From: [Bacillus] enclensis
Lineage (GTDB): Bacteria > Bacillota > Bacilli > Bacillales > Bacillaceae_B
Direction: 5' to 3'
NCBI RefSeq assembly: GCF_001456935.1
Contig: NZ_KQ758483.1
Location: 310,001 to 374,000, forward strand
DNA: 64,000 bases
Shown one piece after another: positions 45,413-55,088 of this stretch; position 1 is the first letter of the stretch; every line of letters begins with the position of its first letter. The position numbers and the translations under genes were made by a program. The notes under the pieces were generated by a model. That model made no database searches. It saw only the letters and a program-made list of their open reading frames with translations, and was not told where the DNA came from.

Positions 45413-46297
45413 ATGGCATTTACGGAATATCAATTACTGCAAGTATTAGCCCAGGAAATGAATATGAGAAAAGCAGCCGAAAGACTGTTTGTCTCTCAGC
45501 CTGCGCTATCTCAGCGGCTGCAAAATATCGAAAAAGAATGGGGGACCAAACTTTTCCTCCGCTCACAAAAAGGATTGTCGCTGACCCCGGCCGGTGAGCT
45601 TGTCGTCAGGTTGGCAGAAGAAATGCTAGGGAAGCAGGAACTTGTGAAAGAACAGATCCAGGCACTTGAAAATGAGGTTCACGGTACATTAAAGATTGCC
45701 TGTGCGTCGATTGTCGGTCAGAACTGGCTGCCGAAAGTCCTGAAGCGCTTTGTCGAGACCTATCCCCACGCAAAAATATCTCTTATGACAGGGTGGAGCA
45801 GCGAAATCCTGAAGGCAATCTATGAGGATGAGGTCCATATCGGTATCATAAGGGGAACGCCAGATTGGAAAGGCCCGAAACATCATTTATTCCAGGACAC
45901 TTTGTACTTGGTGGATCGTGAAATCCAGTCAATTGAAGAAGTGATGAAAACAGACAGACCGTTCATACAATTCAAGAGTGATTCGAATTACTATCAGGAA
46001 ATACAGGAATGGTGGCACCGACAGTTCCAGACGACCCCGAAACGCACTATCGTAGTGGATCAGATCGAGACTTGCAAACAGATGACCCTGAATGGAATCG
46101 GATATGCCATACTGCCTGCAATCACTCTTGATGATGGGATGGAAGAAAATATATATAAAATTCCACTGGTCGATGATCATGATGCCCTCATTCACAGGGA
46201 TACCTGGCTGCTCGGCTACGAGTATGCTTTTGAACTCAGGCAGGTCAGTGCATTTGTTGAGGTCGTAAAGGAATTCCTTGATGGAAATTCACAATAA
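45413..46297 (+). CDS. ccpC: LysR-type citrate-responsive regulator CcpC
   Basis: 294 residues: N-terminal winged helix (AFTEYQLLQVLAQEMNMRKAAERLFVSQPALSQRL) and a periplasmic-binding-protein-like effector domain from about 90. Size, sequence start and the order darB-ccpC-dapH follow B. subtilis, where CcpC represses citB and citZ and senses citrate. The ATG at 45413 has GAGG 8 bp upstream; a much longer open frame upstream overlaps the divergent gene and is not used. Confidence 0.9.
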   Translation: MAFTEYQLLQVLAQEMNMRKAAERLFVSQPALSQRLQNIEKEWGTKLFLRSQKGLSLTPAGELVVRLAEEMLGKQELVKEQIQALENEVHGTLKIACASIVGQNWLPKVLKRFVETYPHAKISLMTGWSSEILKAIYEDEVHIGIIRGTPDWKGPKHHLFQDTLYLVDREIQSIEEVMKTDRPFIQFKSDSNYYQEIQEWWHRQFQTTPKRTIVVDQIETCKQMTLNGIGYAILPAITLDDGMEENIYKIPLVDDHDALIHRDTWLLGYEYAFELRQVSAFVEVVKEFLDGNSQ

Positions 46298-46387
46298 ACA
46301 GGATTTTGGGTTGTCTTCTACCCTTTAATTTGTTAAAGTAATTCAAGAAAGAATCTGAATTTATACATAACTTTGGAGGGGAAATGC

Positions 46388-47098
46388 ATGAAAATGATGG
46401 ATGCAAACGAAATTATTTCGTTTATTCAAAATAGTACAAAATCAACACCTGTAAAGGTTTATGTGAAAGGGGAATTGGACGGAATCGATTTTGGCGCTTC
46501 CTCTCAAACATTCATTGATGGAAAGACAGGGGTTGTATTCGGAGAGTGGAATGAACTTTCCAAGGTACTTAAAGATAACAGTGATAAAATTGAGGATTAT
46601 GTACTTGAAAATGACCGCAGGAACTCAGCGATCCCACTGTTGGATTTAAAAAGTGTCAAAGCGCGTATCGAACCTGGTGCCATCATCCGTGATCAGGTCG
46701 AAATCGGAGAAAACTGCGTCATCATGATGGGCTCAGTCATTAATATCGGGTCAGTCGTAGGTGCAGGGACGATGATCGATATGAATGTGGTCCTAGGCGG
46801 AAGGGCCACAGTAGGTAAGAACTGCCATATTGGTGCAGGAGCCGTGCTTGCAGGTGTCATCGAGCCGCCTTCAGCAAAACCGGTCATCATTGAAGATGAT
46901 GTAGTGATCGGGGCGAATGCCGTGGTATTGGAAGGCGTAACAGTCGGCAAAGGATCAGTGGTCGCAGCGGGTGCAGTAGTCGTTGATGATGTGGCACCAT
47001 ATACGGTTGTAGCAGGCACGCCTGCCAAAAAGCTTAAAGACATCGATGACAAGACCAAATCAAAAACTGAAATCAAACAGGAGCTTCGTCAGCTGTAA
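46388..47098 (+). CDS. dapH: Tetrahydrodipicolinate N-acetyltransferase
   Basis: 236 residues, the B. subtilis length, from the ATG after GGAGGGGAAATGC. N-terminal alpha/beta part and a left-handed beta helix from about 85 with hexapeptide repeats ([30 protein letters not shown]...). Acetylates tetrahydrodipicolinate with acetyl-CoA, committing it to the acetylated lysine branch. dapL follows after a terminator-like hairpin. Confidence 0.96.
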   Translation: MKMMDANEIISFIQNSTKSTPVKVYVKGELDGIDFGASSQTFIDGKTGVVFGEWNELSKVLKDNSDKIEDYVLENDRRNSAIPLLDLKSVKARIEPGAIIRDQVEIGENCVIMMGSVINIGSVVGAGTMIDMNVVLGGRATVGKNCHIGAGAVLAGVIEPPSAKPVIIEDDVVIGANAVVLEGVTVGKGSVVAAGAVVVDDVAPYTVVAGTPAKKLKDIDDKTKSKTEIKQELRQL

Positions 47099-47145
47099 AC
47101 GACTGTCGAAAAAGCTGGAATTCATATTTTAGAAACACTCTCATG

Positions 47146-47187
47146 AAAGAACGGGCGGAAAGAAAAATCTTTCGTCTGTTCTTTTTG
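47146..47187 (+). terminator. Hairpin between dapH and dapL
   Basis: AAAGAACGGGCGGAAAG/CTTTCGTCTGTTCTTT followed by TTTG: a plausible terminator or attenuator 35 bp before dapL, so dapL may be only partly read from the dapH promoter. Confidence 0.75.
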
Positions 47188-47222
47188 TCTAGAGTGGTGA
47201 CAGAAAGGCAGGGTGCGGCAGG

Positions 47223-48353
47223 ATGATTGCTAAAGATTTCAAGACCATCAGAAGAGACCTTCACAAAATCCCGGAACTGGGATTTCAAGAATTCAAGACA
47301 CAGAAGTATTTGATTGATTACATTACAGATTTGCCTGCACATCGATATGAGTTGAAGAAATGGAAGACAGGCCTGCTTGTAAAAGTGCCGGGTACAAACC
47401 CTTCAAGAGTCATCGGTTACCGTTCCGATATAGACGGACTGCCGATCAAGGAAGAAACAGGTCTGGAGTTCCATTCCACTCATGAAGGAAGGATGCACGC
47501 ATGCGGCCACGACCTTCATATGTCCATTGCACTTGGCGTACTGACACATTTTGTTCAGTCCCCTATAGAAGATGATTTGCTGTTCATTTTTCAGCCGGCA
47601 GAAGAAGGACCCGGAGGAGCACAGCCCATGCTGGATAGTTCCGAGTTGAACGAATGGATGCCCGATGCCATTTTCGCGTTGCACATTGCACCCGAATATG
47701 AAGTCGGCACGGTGGCGATAAAAGAAGGGCTGCTGTTTGCCAACACATCTGAATTGTTCATCACATTCAAGGGGAAAGGAGGGCATGCTGCTTATCCCCA
47801 TCAAACCAAAGATATGATTGTAGCTGCTTCTTATTTTGTAACACAGCTTCAGTCAATCGTATCAAGGAATGTGGATCCGCTTGACAGTGCGGTCATTACG
47901 ATTGGAAAGATGGAAAGCGGCACCGTCCAAAATATCATTGCCGAAACAGCCACCCTCGAAGGTACTATCCGTACACTTTCCCCCAAATCGATGAAAAGTG
48001 TGAAAACGAGGCTGGAAGCTTTGGTCGAAGGCATGAAAATCAGTTATGACTGTGATATTGAAGTTGATTACGGCAGCATGTATCAGCAAGTGTACAACGA
48101 TCCCAAATGGACGAAGGACTTCGTTACGTTTATTGAGAAAACAGAAAACAGGAATCTTGTTATCTGCAAAGAAGCCATGACCGGAGAAGATTTTGGCTAT
48201 ATGCTGGAGAAAATACCTGGGTTTATGTTTTGGCTGGGTGTGAATTCTCCATACGGCCTGCATCATTCTAAACTCGTTCCGGATGAAGGCGCGATTGATT
48301 TTGCCATCTCGTTATTGACGGACTATTTCGAATCACTGAATGGAAAGAATTAA
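47223..48353 (+). CDS. dapL: N-acetyl-LL-diaminopimelate deacetylase
   Basis: 376-residue M20-family amidohydrolase. Metal-binding segments [10 protein letters not shown] (C94/H96 region), PAEEGPGGA and the late [12 protein letters not shown] are present. Removes the acetyl group to give LL-diaminopimelate. Adjacent to dapH as in B. subtilis (ykuQ-ykuR). A weak GGCAGG box lies before the ATG. Confidence 0.93.
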   Translation: MIAKDFKTIRRDLHKIPELGFQEFKTQKYLIDYITDLPAHRYELKKWKTGLLVKVPGTNPSRVIGYRSDIDGLPIKEETGLEFHSTHEGRMHACGHDLHMSIALGVLTHFVQSPIEDDLLFIFQPAEEGPGGAQPMLDSSELNEWMPDAIFALHIAPEYEVGTVAIKEGLLFANTSELFITFKGKGGHAAYPHQTKDMIVAASYFVTQLQSIVSRNVDPLDSAVITIGKMESGTVQNIIAETATLEGTIRTLSPKSMKSVKTRLEALVEGMKISYDCDIEVDYGSMYQQVYNDPKWTKDFVTFIEKTENRNLVICKEAMTGEDFGYMLEKIPGFMFWLGVNSPYGLHHSKLVPDEGAIDFAISLLTDYFESLNGKN

Positions 48354-48357
48354 AGGA

Positions 48358-48397
48358 AAAGGTCCGGAGCCGTTAGTATCGGCGCCGGACCTTTTTG
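48358..48397 (+). terminator. Bidirectional terminator between dapL and ykuT
   Basis: Arms AAAGGTCCGG/CCGGACCTTT with CGCC inner pairs and flanking T/A runs. Confidence 0.92.
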
Positions 48398-49273
48398 TTA
48401 TTGCTCTTTCTTTTCAATATAGACTTGATGAGGGAATGGAATTTCAATACCGTTTTGATCGAGAGCTTCTTTTAATGCTTTACGAAGCTTTCTTTCTACA
48501 CCCCACTGTTCCATATTCCTCGTCTTCCCGATAATGCGGAGCACCACATCGGAGGCTCCCAGAGTCTGAACCCCGACGACATTCGGACCTTCCACAATGT
48601 TGTCGTCTTCCCGGGCAATCCTGTCGCACACTTCCTGCATGACTACCATTGCCTTATCGATGTCATCATCATACGAAATCCCTATATCCACAAGTGCACG
48701 CATATTCCCTCTGGAATGATTGCTGACACTGGTGATTTCCCTGTTAGGAACGTAATGAAGCGTGCCATCGAATCCCCGGATATGAGTAGTGCGGAGACCA
48801 ACCTCTTCTACGATACCTGAGAAATTCCCAGTGCTGACATAGTCGCCGACGTCGACTTGTTTTTCTAAAAGAATGAAGAAGCCTGTCACCACATCACTGA
48901 CTAGTCCCTGGGCGCCGAATCCAACTGCAAGACCGACGATTCCGGCACCTGCAAGGATCGCCGTTACCTGAATGCCGAATATCTGTAAAATTGTAACAAA
49001 AAAGATAAAAATCAGGACATATCCTACAATGTTTTTACTGAGGCTTTGGAGCGTCTGTGCTCTGCCTGCGGAAACGTCATTTCTTTTACTATACTTATCA
49101 AATATTCTTTCAATCACTTTGTTTGCAGCTGCCTTTACCATTATGAAGGCAATCCAGATAGCAAGTATCTGCAAGGCGCCTATTCCTATAGTGACAAGAA
49201 GCCCGCCCCAATTGAAATTGGCAATCCTGTCGCCTAAAACATTTAATCCAAGTATGTAATCCAATCCAAACAT
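48398..49273 (-). CDS. ykuT: Small-conductance mechanosensitive channel YkuT (MscS family)
   Basis: 291 residues, three hydrophobic segments (about 23-45, 72-95, 97-125), the last being the pore helix GIVGLAVGFGAQGLVSDVVTGFF with the Gly/Ala pattern of MscS, then the beta domain (VGDYVSTGNFSGIVEEVGLRTTHIR). The ATG has GGAAAGG upstream; the TTG three codons earlier is part of that box. Releases solutes on osmotic downshift. Position after dapL as in B. subtilis. Confidence 0.92.
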   Translation of the reverse strand: MFGLDYILGLNVLGDRIANFNWGGLLVTIGIGALQILAIWIAFIMVKAAANKVIERIFDKYSKRNDVSAGRAQTLQSLSKNIVGYVLIFIFFVTILQIFGIQVTAILAGAGIVGLAVGFGAQGLVSDVVTGFFILLEKQVDVGDYVSTGNFSGIVEEVGLRTTHIRGFDGTLHYVPNREITSVSNHSRGNMRALVDIGISYDDDIDKAMVVMQEVCDRIAREDDNIVEGPNVVGVQTLGASDVVLRIIGKTRNMEQWGVERKLRKALKEALDQNGIEIPFPHQVYIEKKEQ

Positions 49274-49510
49274 CCTTTCCAATAAAATTATGAACCTTTA
49301 TAGTATACACATTGACAGATGGGTTATGTCAAAGAAGAAACCTGTCAACAGCCTATAGATTTATTCCCCTCCTGTATGGAGATAAACAACTTTCGCAGAA
49401 CAGAATATCCAACAGAATGATTAGAATGTATCGGTCAAACGACCGATTTTTCAAGAAAAGTTTATTTATAGAATAGGCTTATAAAACAAAATATTATTTT
49501 ATATTGTTCC
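49274..49510. other. Intergenic part without recognisable gene
   Basis: AT-rich; contains the small palindrome CGGTCAAACGACCG near 49432 and nothing else I can name. Confidence 0.4.
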
Positions 49511-49770
49511 AGCAGTTGATTGTAGTGCAAGACGAAGATTCCTGCGGGAAGAGTAGCTTATGTGAGACCTGTCTAGCAACGGGGCTTAGAGGCACATGTT
49601 CATAAGTCAACTCGTCCAAGAAGGCAAAGAACGCCTTCTTGGACGATTCGCCTTATGCCACCCGCCTCTGAGCAAAGCCCCTCCGCTTTTCCTTCCCGCA
49701 GGAACGCAGTGACGAGGAGGCTTACGGGCTACCCGCGGAAAGCGTAGTCTTGCCCGGAAATCAACTGCGG
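49511..49770 (+). repeat. Complete Bacillaceae long inverted repeat (260 bp)
   Basis: Outer arms AGTTGATTGTAGTGCAAGAC / GTCTTGCCCGGAAATCAACT; next ATTCCTGCGGGAAG / CTTCCCGCAGGAA; next GGGGCTTAGAGGC / GCCTCTGAGCAAAGCCCC; centre TCGTCCAAGAAGGC / GCCTTCTTGGACGA (perfect 14 bp). The right half contains GAGGAGGCTTACGGGCTACCC and GCGGAAAGCG, seen in the partial copies. Frames here are repeat translations. Confidence 0.9.
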
Positions 49771-49927
49771 TATAGAGAAGATTATCTATAAGTATGTGAA
49801 ACAATAATAAATAAAAACAATTCACAAAAAAGTAAAAAATTCTAAAAAAAGGGTAGATAAATATTTCGAAAGCCGATATATTTAATAATACGTCGTTTTT
49901 ACGCACCCAGGGGAAGGGAGAGGAATT

Positions 49928-51682
49928 ATGGAAACATTCAAAAAATTAAAAGCCTATTATTGGCCGTATAAGAAGTACTTTTTCATTTCAATGTTCTTCT
50001 TATTATTTGTAACGGGGATTACCGTTGTATATCCAATCATTCTTCAAAAAACCATTGATGATGTCATTTTAAAAGGGAACTATAAATGGATCCCATATCT
50101 TGCATTTGGATTCGTCGGCATCATGATATTGAAGGGAATCACCACATTCGTTCAGCAGTATTGCGGTGACCTGTTCGGAATCACTTCCGTTTACAGACTG
50201 AGGAATGAATTATATGAAAAACTGCAATTCCTGCCATTCAGTTATTATGATAATGCAAAGACAGGGGATCTGATGTCACGCTTGACGGCAGACGTTGAAT
50301 CATTCCGCTTTTTCCTGTCATTCGGTTTCACGGAACTTTTACGTTTCTTCCTATTAATCAGTGTCAGCTTTGGAGTCATGTTCTATTATTCTCCGTCACT
50401 AACATTTGTGACACTGGTTTCACTGCCATTCCTGGCAATTGCCGTCTATAAATTTGATAAAGCTGTCCACCCTGCTTTCAGGGGAATCCGTAAATCATTC
50501 GGGAAGCTGAATACGAATGTACAGGAGAATATCAGCGGTATCAATACAGTCAAGTCTCTTTCACGTGAAGAGTACCAAATCAGTAAGTTCAACACGTCGA
50601 ATGGAGACTACAAAGATAGATATCTGTTTACGTCAGATATTTGGGCAAAATATTTCCCGTTAATGGAGTTCCTGGGGAATGTCAGTGTTGTCACGCTCCT
50701 TGCTTATGGCGGATACCTCGTCATGAACGGCGGCCTCCAGCCCGGTGAACTTGTGGCGTTCTACAGCCTTGTCTGGTATATCATCTGGCCGATCATGAAC
50801 CTCGGATTCACCATCAATCTATTCTCACAATCAAAAGCTTCGGGAGAACGCTTGCTGGAGATCCTTGAAGTCGATGAAAAAATCAAAGACCATGACGATG
50901 TGATCAATGTAGACAGGATGAAAGGTGAAGTGGAATTCAATCACGTAACCTTAAATTATACAGAACATGATGAAGCAGCCCTGGAGGATATCTCCTTTAA
51001 AGCCGCAAGCGGGAAAGTCATCGGGCTGATCGGGGGAACCGGATCAGGTAAAACGAGTATCACCCAGTTAATGACCCGATTCTATGAACCTACTAATGGC
51101 GAAATACTAATTGATGGAAAGGCGCTGGATGATTACTCTTTAAAATCCCTTCGCAACAATATCGGGGTTGTACTTCAAGAGTCATTCCTGTTTTCATCAA
51201 CGATCAAGGCGAACATTTCATATGGCCGTCCCGAAGCGTCGATGGAAGACATCATTGAAGCAGCCAAGATGGCACAGGCGCATGACTTCATCACCGAGCT
51301 TCCTGATGGTTATGATACAAGACTCGGGGAGAGGGGACTCGGCCTGTCCGGCGGGCAGAAACAGCGAATTGCCATCGCACGCGCGCTCTGCACCGACCCA
51401 TCGATCCTGATCCTTGACGATGCAACCAGTGCAGTGGATATGGAAACAGAATTCAGAATCCAAAAGGCACTCAAAAATGTCATGTCCGACCGAACGACCT
51501 TCATCATTGCACACCGTATTTCTTCATTGAAACATGCCGATGAGATACTCGTGCTGGAAAATGGAAAAATCGTCGAGCGTGGCGTGCATGACTTCCTGCT
51601 CAAAAACAATGGACCTTATCAGCGCATTTACGATATTCAATACAAAGACCAAAAAAAAATACTCCAGGCACAAGGAAGGTAG
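49928..51682 (+). CDS. yknU: ABC exporter half-transporter, YknU-like
   Basis: 584 residues: six-helix transmembrane domain (1-310) and nucleotide-binding domain with Walker A GGTGSGKTS, Q loop, signature LSGGQKQR and Walker B ILILDDATSAVD. The residue after Walker B is Asp, where active sites have Glu. Size, the METFKKLKAYYWPYKKYF opening and the following partner resemble B. subtilis YknU. Substrate unknown (drug/lipid group). Stop codon abuts the next gene. Confidence 0.82.
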   Translation: METFKKLKAYYWPYKKYFFISMFFLLFVTGITVVYPIILQKTIDDVILKGNYKWIPYLAFGFVGIMILKGITTFVQQYCGDLFGITSVYRLRNELYEKLQFLPFSYYDNAKTGDLMSRLTADVESFRFFLSFGFTELLRFFLLISVSFGVMFYYSPSLTFVTLVSLPFLAIAVYKFDKAVHPAFRGIRKSFGKLNTNVQENISGINTVKSLSREEYQISKFNTSNGDYKDRYLFTSDIWAKYFPLMEFLGNVSVVTLLAYGGYLVMNGGLQPGELVAFYSLVWYIIWPIMNLGFTINLFSQSKASGERLLEILEVDEKIKDHDDVINVDRMKGEVEFNHVTLNYTEHDEAALEDISFKAASGKVIGLIGGTGSGKTSITQLMTRFYEPTNGEILIDGKALDDYSLKSLRNNIGVVLQESFLFSSTIKANISYGRPEASMEDIIEAAKMAQAHDFITELPDGYDTRLGERGLGLSGGQKQRIAIARALCTDPSILILDDATSAVDMETEFRIQKALKNVMSDRTTFIIAHRISSLKHADEILVLENGKIVERGVHDFLLKNNGPYQRIYDIQYKDQKKILQAQGR

Positions 51683-51691
51683 GTGAGGGGA

Positions 51692-53515
51692 ATGAGTAAG
51701 AAAACGAAAGTGAATAAGAATGTCTTAAGCCGGTTTCATTATTCGACCGACCAGGCAATCGACAAACCCTTCAACTGGGAACAACTCTGGCGTTTGCTGA
51801 CCTATTTAAAGCCATACTCAAAGAGACTGCTTCCCCTGTCGATCGTCACCGTCTTGATTACAACCGCGATCCGGCTGATCATCCCGATCCTGATTGGTGT
51901 ATACACGCTTGACAAAGCGATCAGGCAGAAGGATGGAACACTTCTCTTTACACTGGTCGGCATCATTGCCGGACTCTATGTCATCAATTATATCGCCAAT
52001 GTCCTACGGATACGCTGGATGAATCAGCTCGGGCAGGGTGTCATATATGACTTGAGGAAGCATTTGTTCAGTCACGTACAGTGGCTCTCACACCGCTTCT
52101 TCGACCAGCGATCGGCAGGTTCGATCCTTGTCCGGATCATGAATGACATCAACTCCCTTCAGGAACTGTTCACGAACGGGGTCATCAACCTGCTGATGGA
52201 CATCATCCTGCTTGCCGGGATCATTGTTATCCTGTTTACGCTCAGTCCGGAACTTACATTGGCCGTTATGGTCATTCTTCCGATCATGTTCTTCATTTCA
52301 ACCAGCCTGCGGAAAAAAATCCGCAGGTCCTGGCAAGACGTGAGGATCAAGCAGGCTAAACTGAATTCTCATTTGAATGAGAGCATACAGGGGATACGTG
52401 TCACTCAATCATTCACCCAGGAAAAAGAAAACATGGCTTTCTTCGATGGAGTGAATACAGAAACGTACGACAGCTGGAAAACAGCCACAAAGAAAAATGC
52501 GATGTTCAGGCCTATGGTGGAATTGACAAATGCCGTAGGTACAGCAGTGCTGATCTGGTATGGGGTACATCTTATCCAGGGAGGCTCACTGCAACTTGGG
52601 GAGTTTGTTTCATTTGCATTCTACCTGGGGATGTTCTGGGAACCGATTTCAAGGCTGGGGCAGGTTTACAATCAGCTTCTTATCGGTATGGCGTCCTCCG
52701 AACGTATCTTTGAATTTCTCGATGAGCAGCCTATTGTCAATGAAAAACAAAACGCTATCGAGTTGAATGATATCAAGGGAAGAATACAATTTGAAGATGT
52801 GGAATTCTCTTACGACGATAAGAGAAAAGCCCTGAAGAGCATCAATCTTGAAATGAAGGCAGGACAGACCGTCGCACTGGTAGGGCACACCGGTTCGGGT
52901 AAAACAACCATTGCGAATCTGATCAGCCGCTTCTACGATCCTACTAAAGGAGAAGTAAAGGTTGACGGTGTCAATCTGCGTGAAGTGACCGTCGCAAGCC
53001 TGCGCAGCCAAATCAGCATTGTACTTCAGGATACATTTATCTTTTCGGGAACGATCAAGGATAACATCCGCTTCGGGAGACCGGACGCCACGGATGAAGA
53101 AGTCCGCGCAGCTGCAGAAGCTATAGGAGCGAATGAATTCATCGAGAAACTCTCAGACAGCTACGAAACGGAAGTTGAAGAACGAGGAAACGTTTTATCC
53201 GTCGGAGAAAGACAGCTGCTGTCGTTCGCCCGCGCCCTGCTGGCAAATCCGCGAATCATCATCCTGGATGAAGCCACAGCTTCCATCGACACAGAAACTG
53301 AAGTCAAGATTCAAAACGCATTGAAAAAATTGCTGGCAGGACGAACGGCAATCATCATTGCACACCGTCTATCGACAATTCGTGAATCCGACAAAATCTT
53401 TGTACTGGAACACGGCAAGATCAAAGAATCCGGCAATCATGATGAACTCATGGAACAAGAAGGCGATTATTACGAATTGGTGAAGTCGCAGTTTAGGATG
53501 TTGGATGCTATGTAG
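51692..53515 (+). CDS. yknV: ABC exporter half-transporter, YknV-like
   Basis: 607 residues: longer N-terminal cytosolic part, six membrane helices, Walker A GHTGSGKTT, Walker B IIILDEATASID with the catalytic Glu, but the signature reads LSVGERQ in place of LSGGQ. With the previous protein it should form a heterodimer with one standard and one degenerate ATP site. The ATG is preceded by GGTGAGGGG; a GTG three codons earlier directly follows the upstream stop. Confidence 0.82.
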   Translation: MSKKTKVNKNVLSRFHYSTDQAIDKPFNWEQLWRLLTYLKPYSKRLLPLSIVTVLITTAIRLIIPILIGVYTLDKAIRQKDGTLLFTLVGIIAGLYVINYIANVLRIRWMNQLGQGVIYDLRKHLFSHVQWLSHRFFDQRSAGSILVRIMNDINSLQELFTNGVINLLMDIILLAGIIVILFTLSPELTLAVMVILPIMFFISTSLRKKIRRSWQDVRIKQAKLNSHLNESIQGIRVTQSFTQEKENMAFFDGVNTETYDSWKTATKKNAMFRPMVELTNAVGTAVLIWYGVHLIQGGSLQLGEFVSFAFYLGMFWEPISRLGQVYNQLLIGMASSERIFEFLDEQPIVNEKQNAIELNDIKGRIQFEDVEFSYDDKRKALKSINLEMKAGQTVALVGHTGSGKTTIANLISRFYDPTKGEVKVDGVNLREVTVASLRSQISIVLQDTFIFSGTIKDNIRFGRPDATDEEVRAAAEAIGANEFIEKLSDSYETEVEERGNVLSVGERQLLSFARALLANPRIIILDEATASIDTETEVKIQNALKKLLAGRTAIIIAHRLSTIRESDKIFVLEHGKIKESGNHDELMEQEGDYYELVKSQFRMLDAM

Positions 53516-53612
53516 TTTCATTCGATATATTAATTGGGGGACCCTGCACTTTTGGTGTGGGGTTTTTGAATGGAGCAGTGGTGTCGCGGGATTTGATGGA
53601 TTGTGTCGAATT

Positions 53613-53724
53613 GTCGGTAAGTGCCTGTTGTTTGTTGGTAAACCCTGAAAAACGTTGATACCAGCTTCATTTTTGTTGGCAATTCCGAAAAAACGTTGGT
53701 AAATCCCAAATTTTGTTGATAACG
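53613..53724 (+). repeat. Degenerate ~21-bp repeat block, class 2 (leader GGTAAGTG)
   Basis: GTCGGTAAGTG followed by TTGGTAAACCCTGAAAAACG, TTGGCAATTCCGAAAAAACG and TTGGTAAATCCCAAATTTTG units with spacers. The leader is that of the class 1 blocks; the units are those at 127-213. The rest of the 53.5-53.9 kb gap shows nothing else. Confidence 0.7.
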
Positions 53725-53922
53725 CAAAGTTCCCTGTTTATTGCATCCGACAAACTCACTGATTCCTACAATATTGTTGAAGTACGTTAATTTGGCCGCC
53801 TTATTCAGGCGGATTTCAATTAAAAACAAACTAAATTCACCAATAATAAAGGGTATTGGTACCTGTATGGAGAAAAGAAAACAAACAAGTAAGTGAAAAA
53901 TTATAAACAAAGGAGTGGAAAA

Positions 53923-54867
53923 GTGATACTCAGAGAAAGACCCGTCCCCGAAACGATCCTATATAACGAAGCTGCATTAAAAAGACTCCCGCCGCTATCA
54001 GATCTTCGCCCCCAAATAGAAGAATCCCTATTGAAAGCACGTGCAGGCTACTCTGGTGAATGTAGAGTAGACCGATTGTTAAGTATTATAGATTCAAAGG
54101 ATACTTATATTATTCATGATTTATGCCTGCAAACAGGCAGTACCTATATTCAGATTGATACATTGATACTGACGAAATATTTGGCTCTCATCCTTGAGAT
54201 TAAAAATATTTCAGGCAGGATTAAAATCTCCCCTGAATTCGGTCAAATAGAAAGAATAATTAATGGAGAGATAACGGCTTTCCCCAGCCCAATCGCTCAG
54301 TGTAAAAAATACAAGATTCACTTGAAGAACTGGTTAAAGAAAATGAAGCTGCCCAGCCTTCCCATAGAGTTTTTGGTTGTTTTTACAAACCCCTCGTCAA
54401 TACTTTCAGCATCTCCCCACGATACAGAAGTAGTTCATAAAGTGTTGAGGATAGAAAACCTCCTTCCTAAAATTCAGGAACTAATGAATACCTCCAATTC
54501 TCACTTTATCGAAGAAAAGGAATTGAGACGCACTTCAAAAATGCTCTTAAAAGAGCACCGGCCATATCCAATTAATAAATTCCAAGTCGATTACATTAAA
54601 GGTATTCAGTGCACGAGATGTAAAGAATTTTCGATGGTTAGAAATAAGGCTTCCTGACTTTGTGCTCCATGCGGATCGTATGATAAAAGAGCCCATATGC
54701 AGGCATTTAATGATTATTTTCTTCTCATGGGTCCTGAAATTACAAATCATGACGCCAGGGACTTCCTCCAAATCTCATCGCCCCGCCTCGCTCAATATCT
54801 ATTAAAGTCCATGGCTTTTATTTCAAGCGGATCAGGGAGAGGGACTAAGTATTCTCAACCAAATTGA
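53923..54867 (+). pseudogene. NERD-domain protein interrupted by an in-frame TGA
   Basis: GTG start after AAAGGAGTGG. NERD (nuclease-related) domain at about 40-150: AGYSGECRVDRLL, QIDTLILTKYLALILEIKN and the following GRIKI. Translation ends at TGA 54655-54657 (244 residues), but the same frame stays open for 69 more codons to 54867 and encodes the rest of the family's C-terminus: LCAPCGSYDKRAHMQAFNDY and the helix QISSPRLAQYLLKSM. The TGA splits a zinc ribbon between CTRC and CAPC and replaces what is usually tryptophan, so one TGG-to-TGA change explains it. Function of intact proteins is unclear. Confidence 0.8.
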
Positions 54868-54893
54868 CTTTCCTTTAAATAAATAATTAAAAC

Positions 54894-54927
54894 GGCAAGG
54901 GAGCATCCCCCAAACCAATCCCTTGCC
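54894..54927. other. Hairpin in the NERD-cydA gap
   Basis: Perfect 9-bp arms GGCAAGGGA/TCCCTTGCC with a 16-nt loop. No T run on the plus strand; perhaps a weak terminator. Confidence 0.4.
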
Positions 54928-54967
54928 CAACCCCAAAAACCAACCTATACTAAAATCAAACAAAAGT

Positions 54968-54985
54968 TTGTGAAATATGTCACAA
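54968..54985 (+). promoter_or_regulatory. Rex (redox repressor) operator of cydA
   Basis: TTGTGAAATATGTCACAA is a palindrome matching the Rex consensus TTGTGAA-N4-TTCACAA at 16 of 18 positions or better. A second, half-conserved site ending TTCACAA lies at 54993-55010 and overlaps the -35. Confidence 0.8.
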
Positions 54986-55003
54986 AATATACATGTTCAA
55001 CAC

Positions 55004-55032
55004 TTCACAAACTCATGGATAGGTTTTATAAT
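55004..55032 (+). promoter_or_regulatory. Promoter of cydAB
   Basis: TTCACA and TATAAT separated by 17 bp, 57 bp before cydA. The -35 is inside the second Rex-like site, fitting repression at high NAD+/NADH. Confidence 0.65.
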
Positions 55033-55088
55033 AACCATTAAGTGATAAATAGTAAGTATTCGCTATTAACTGTCAGGGGGATATAATT

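Noticed and set aside
46693..47076. Minus-strand frame of 127 codons inside dapH
   Set aside because: Antisense shadow of the hexapeptide-repeat coding sequence; composition is almost only T, P, A and S.
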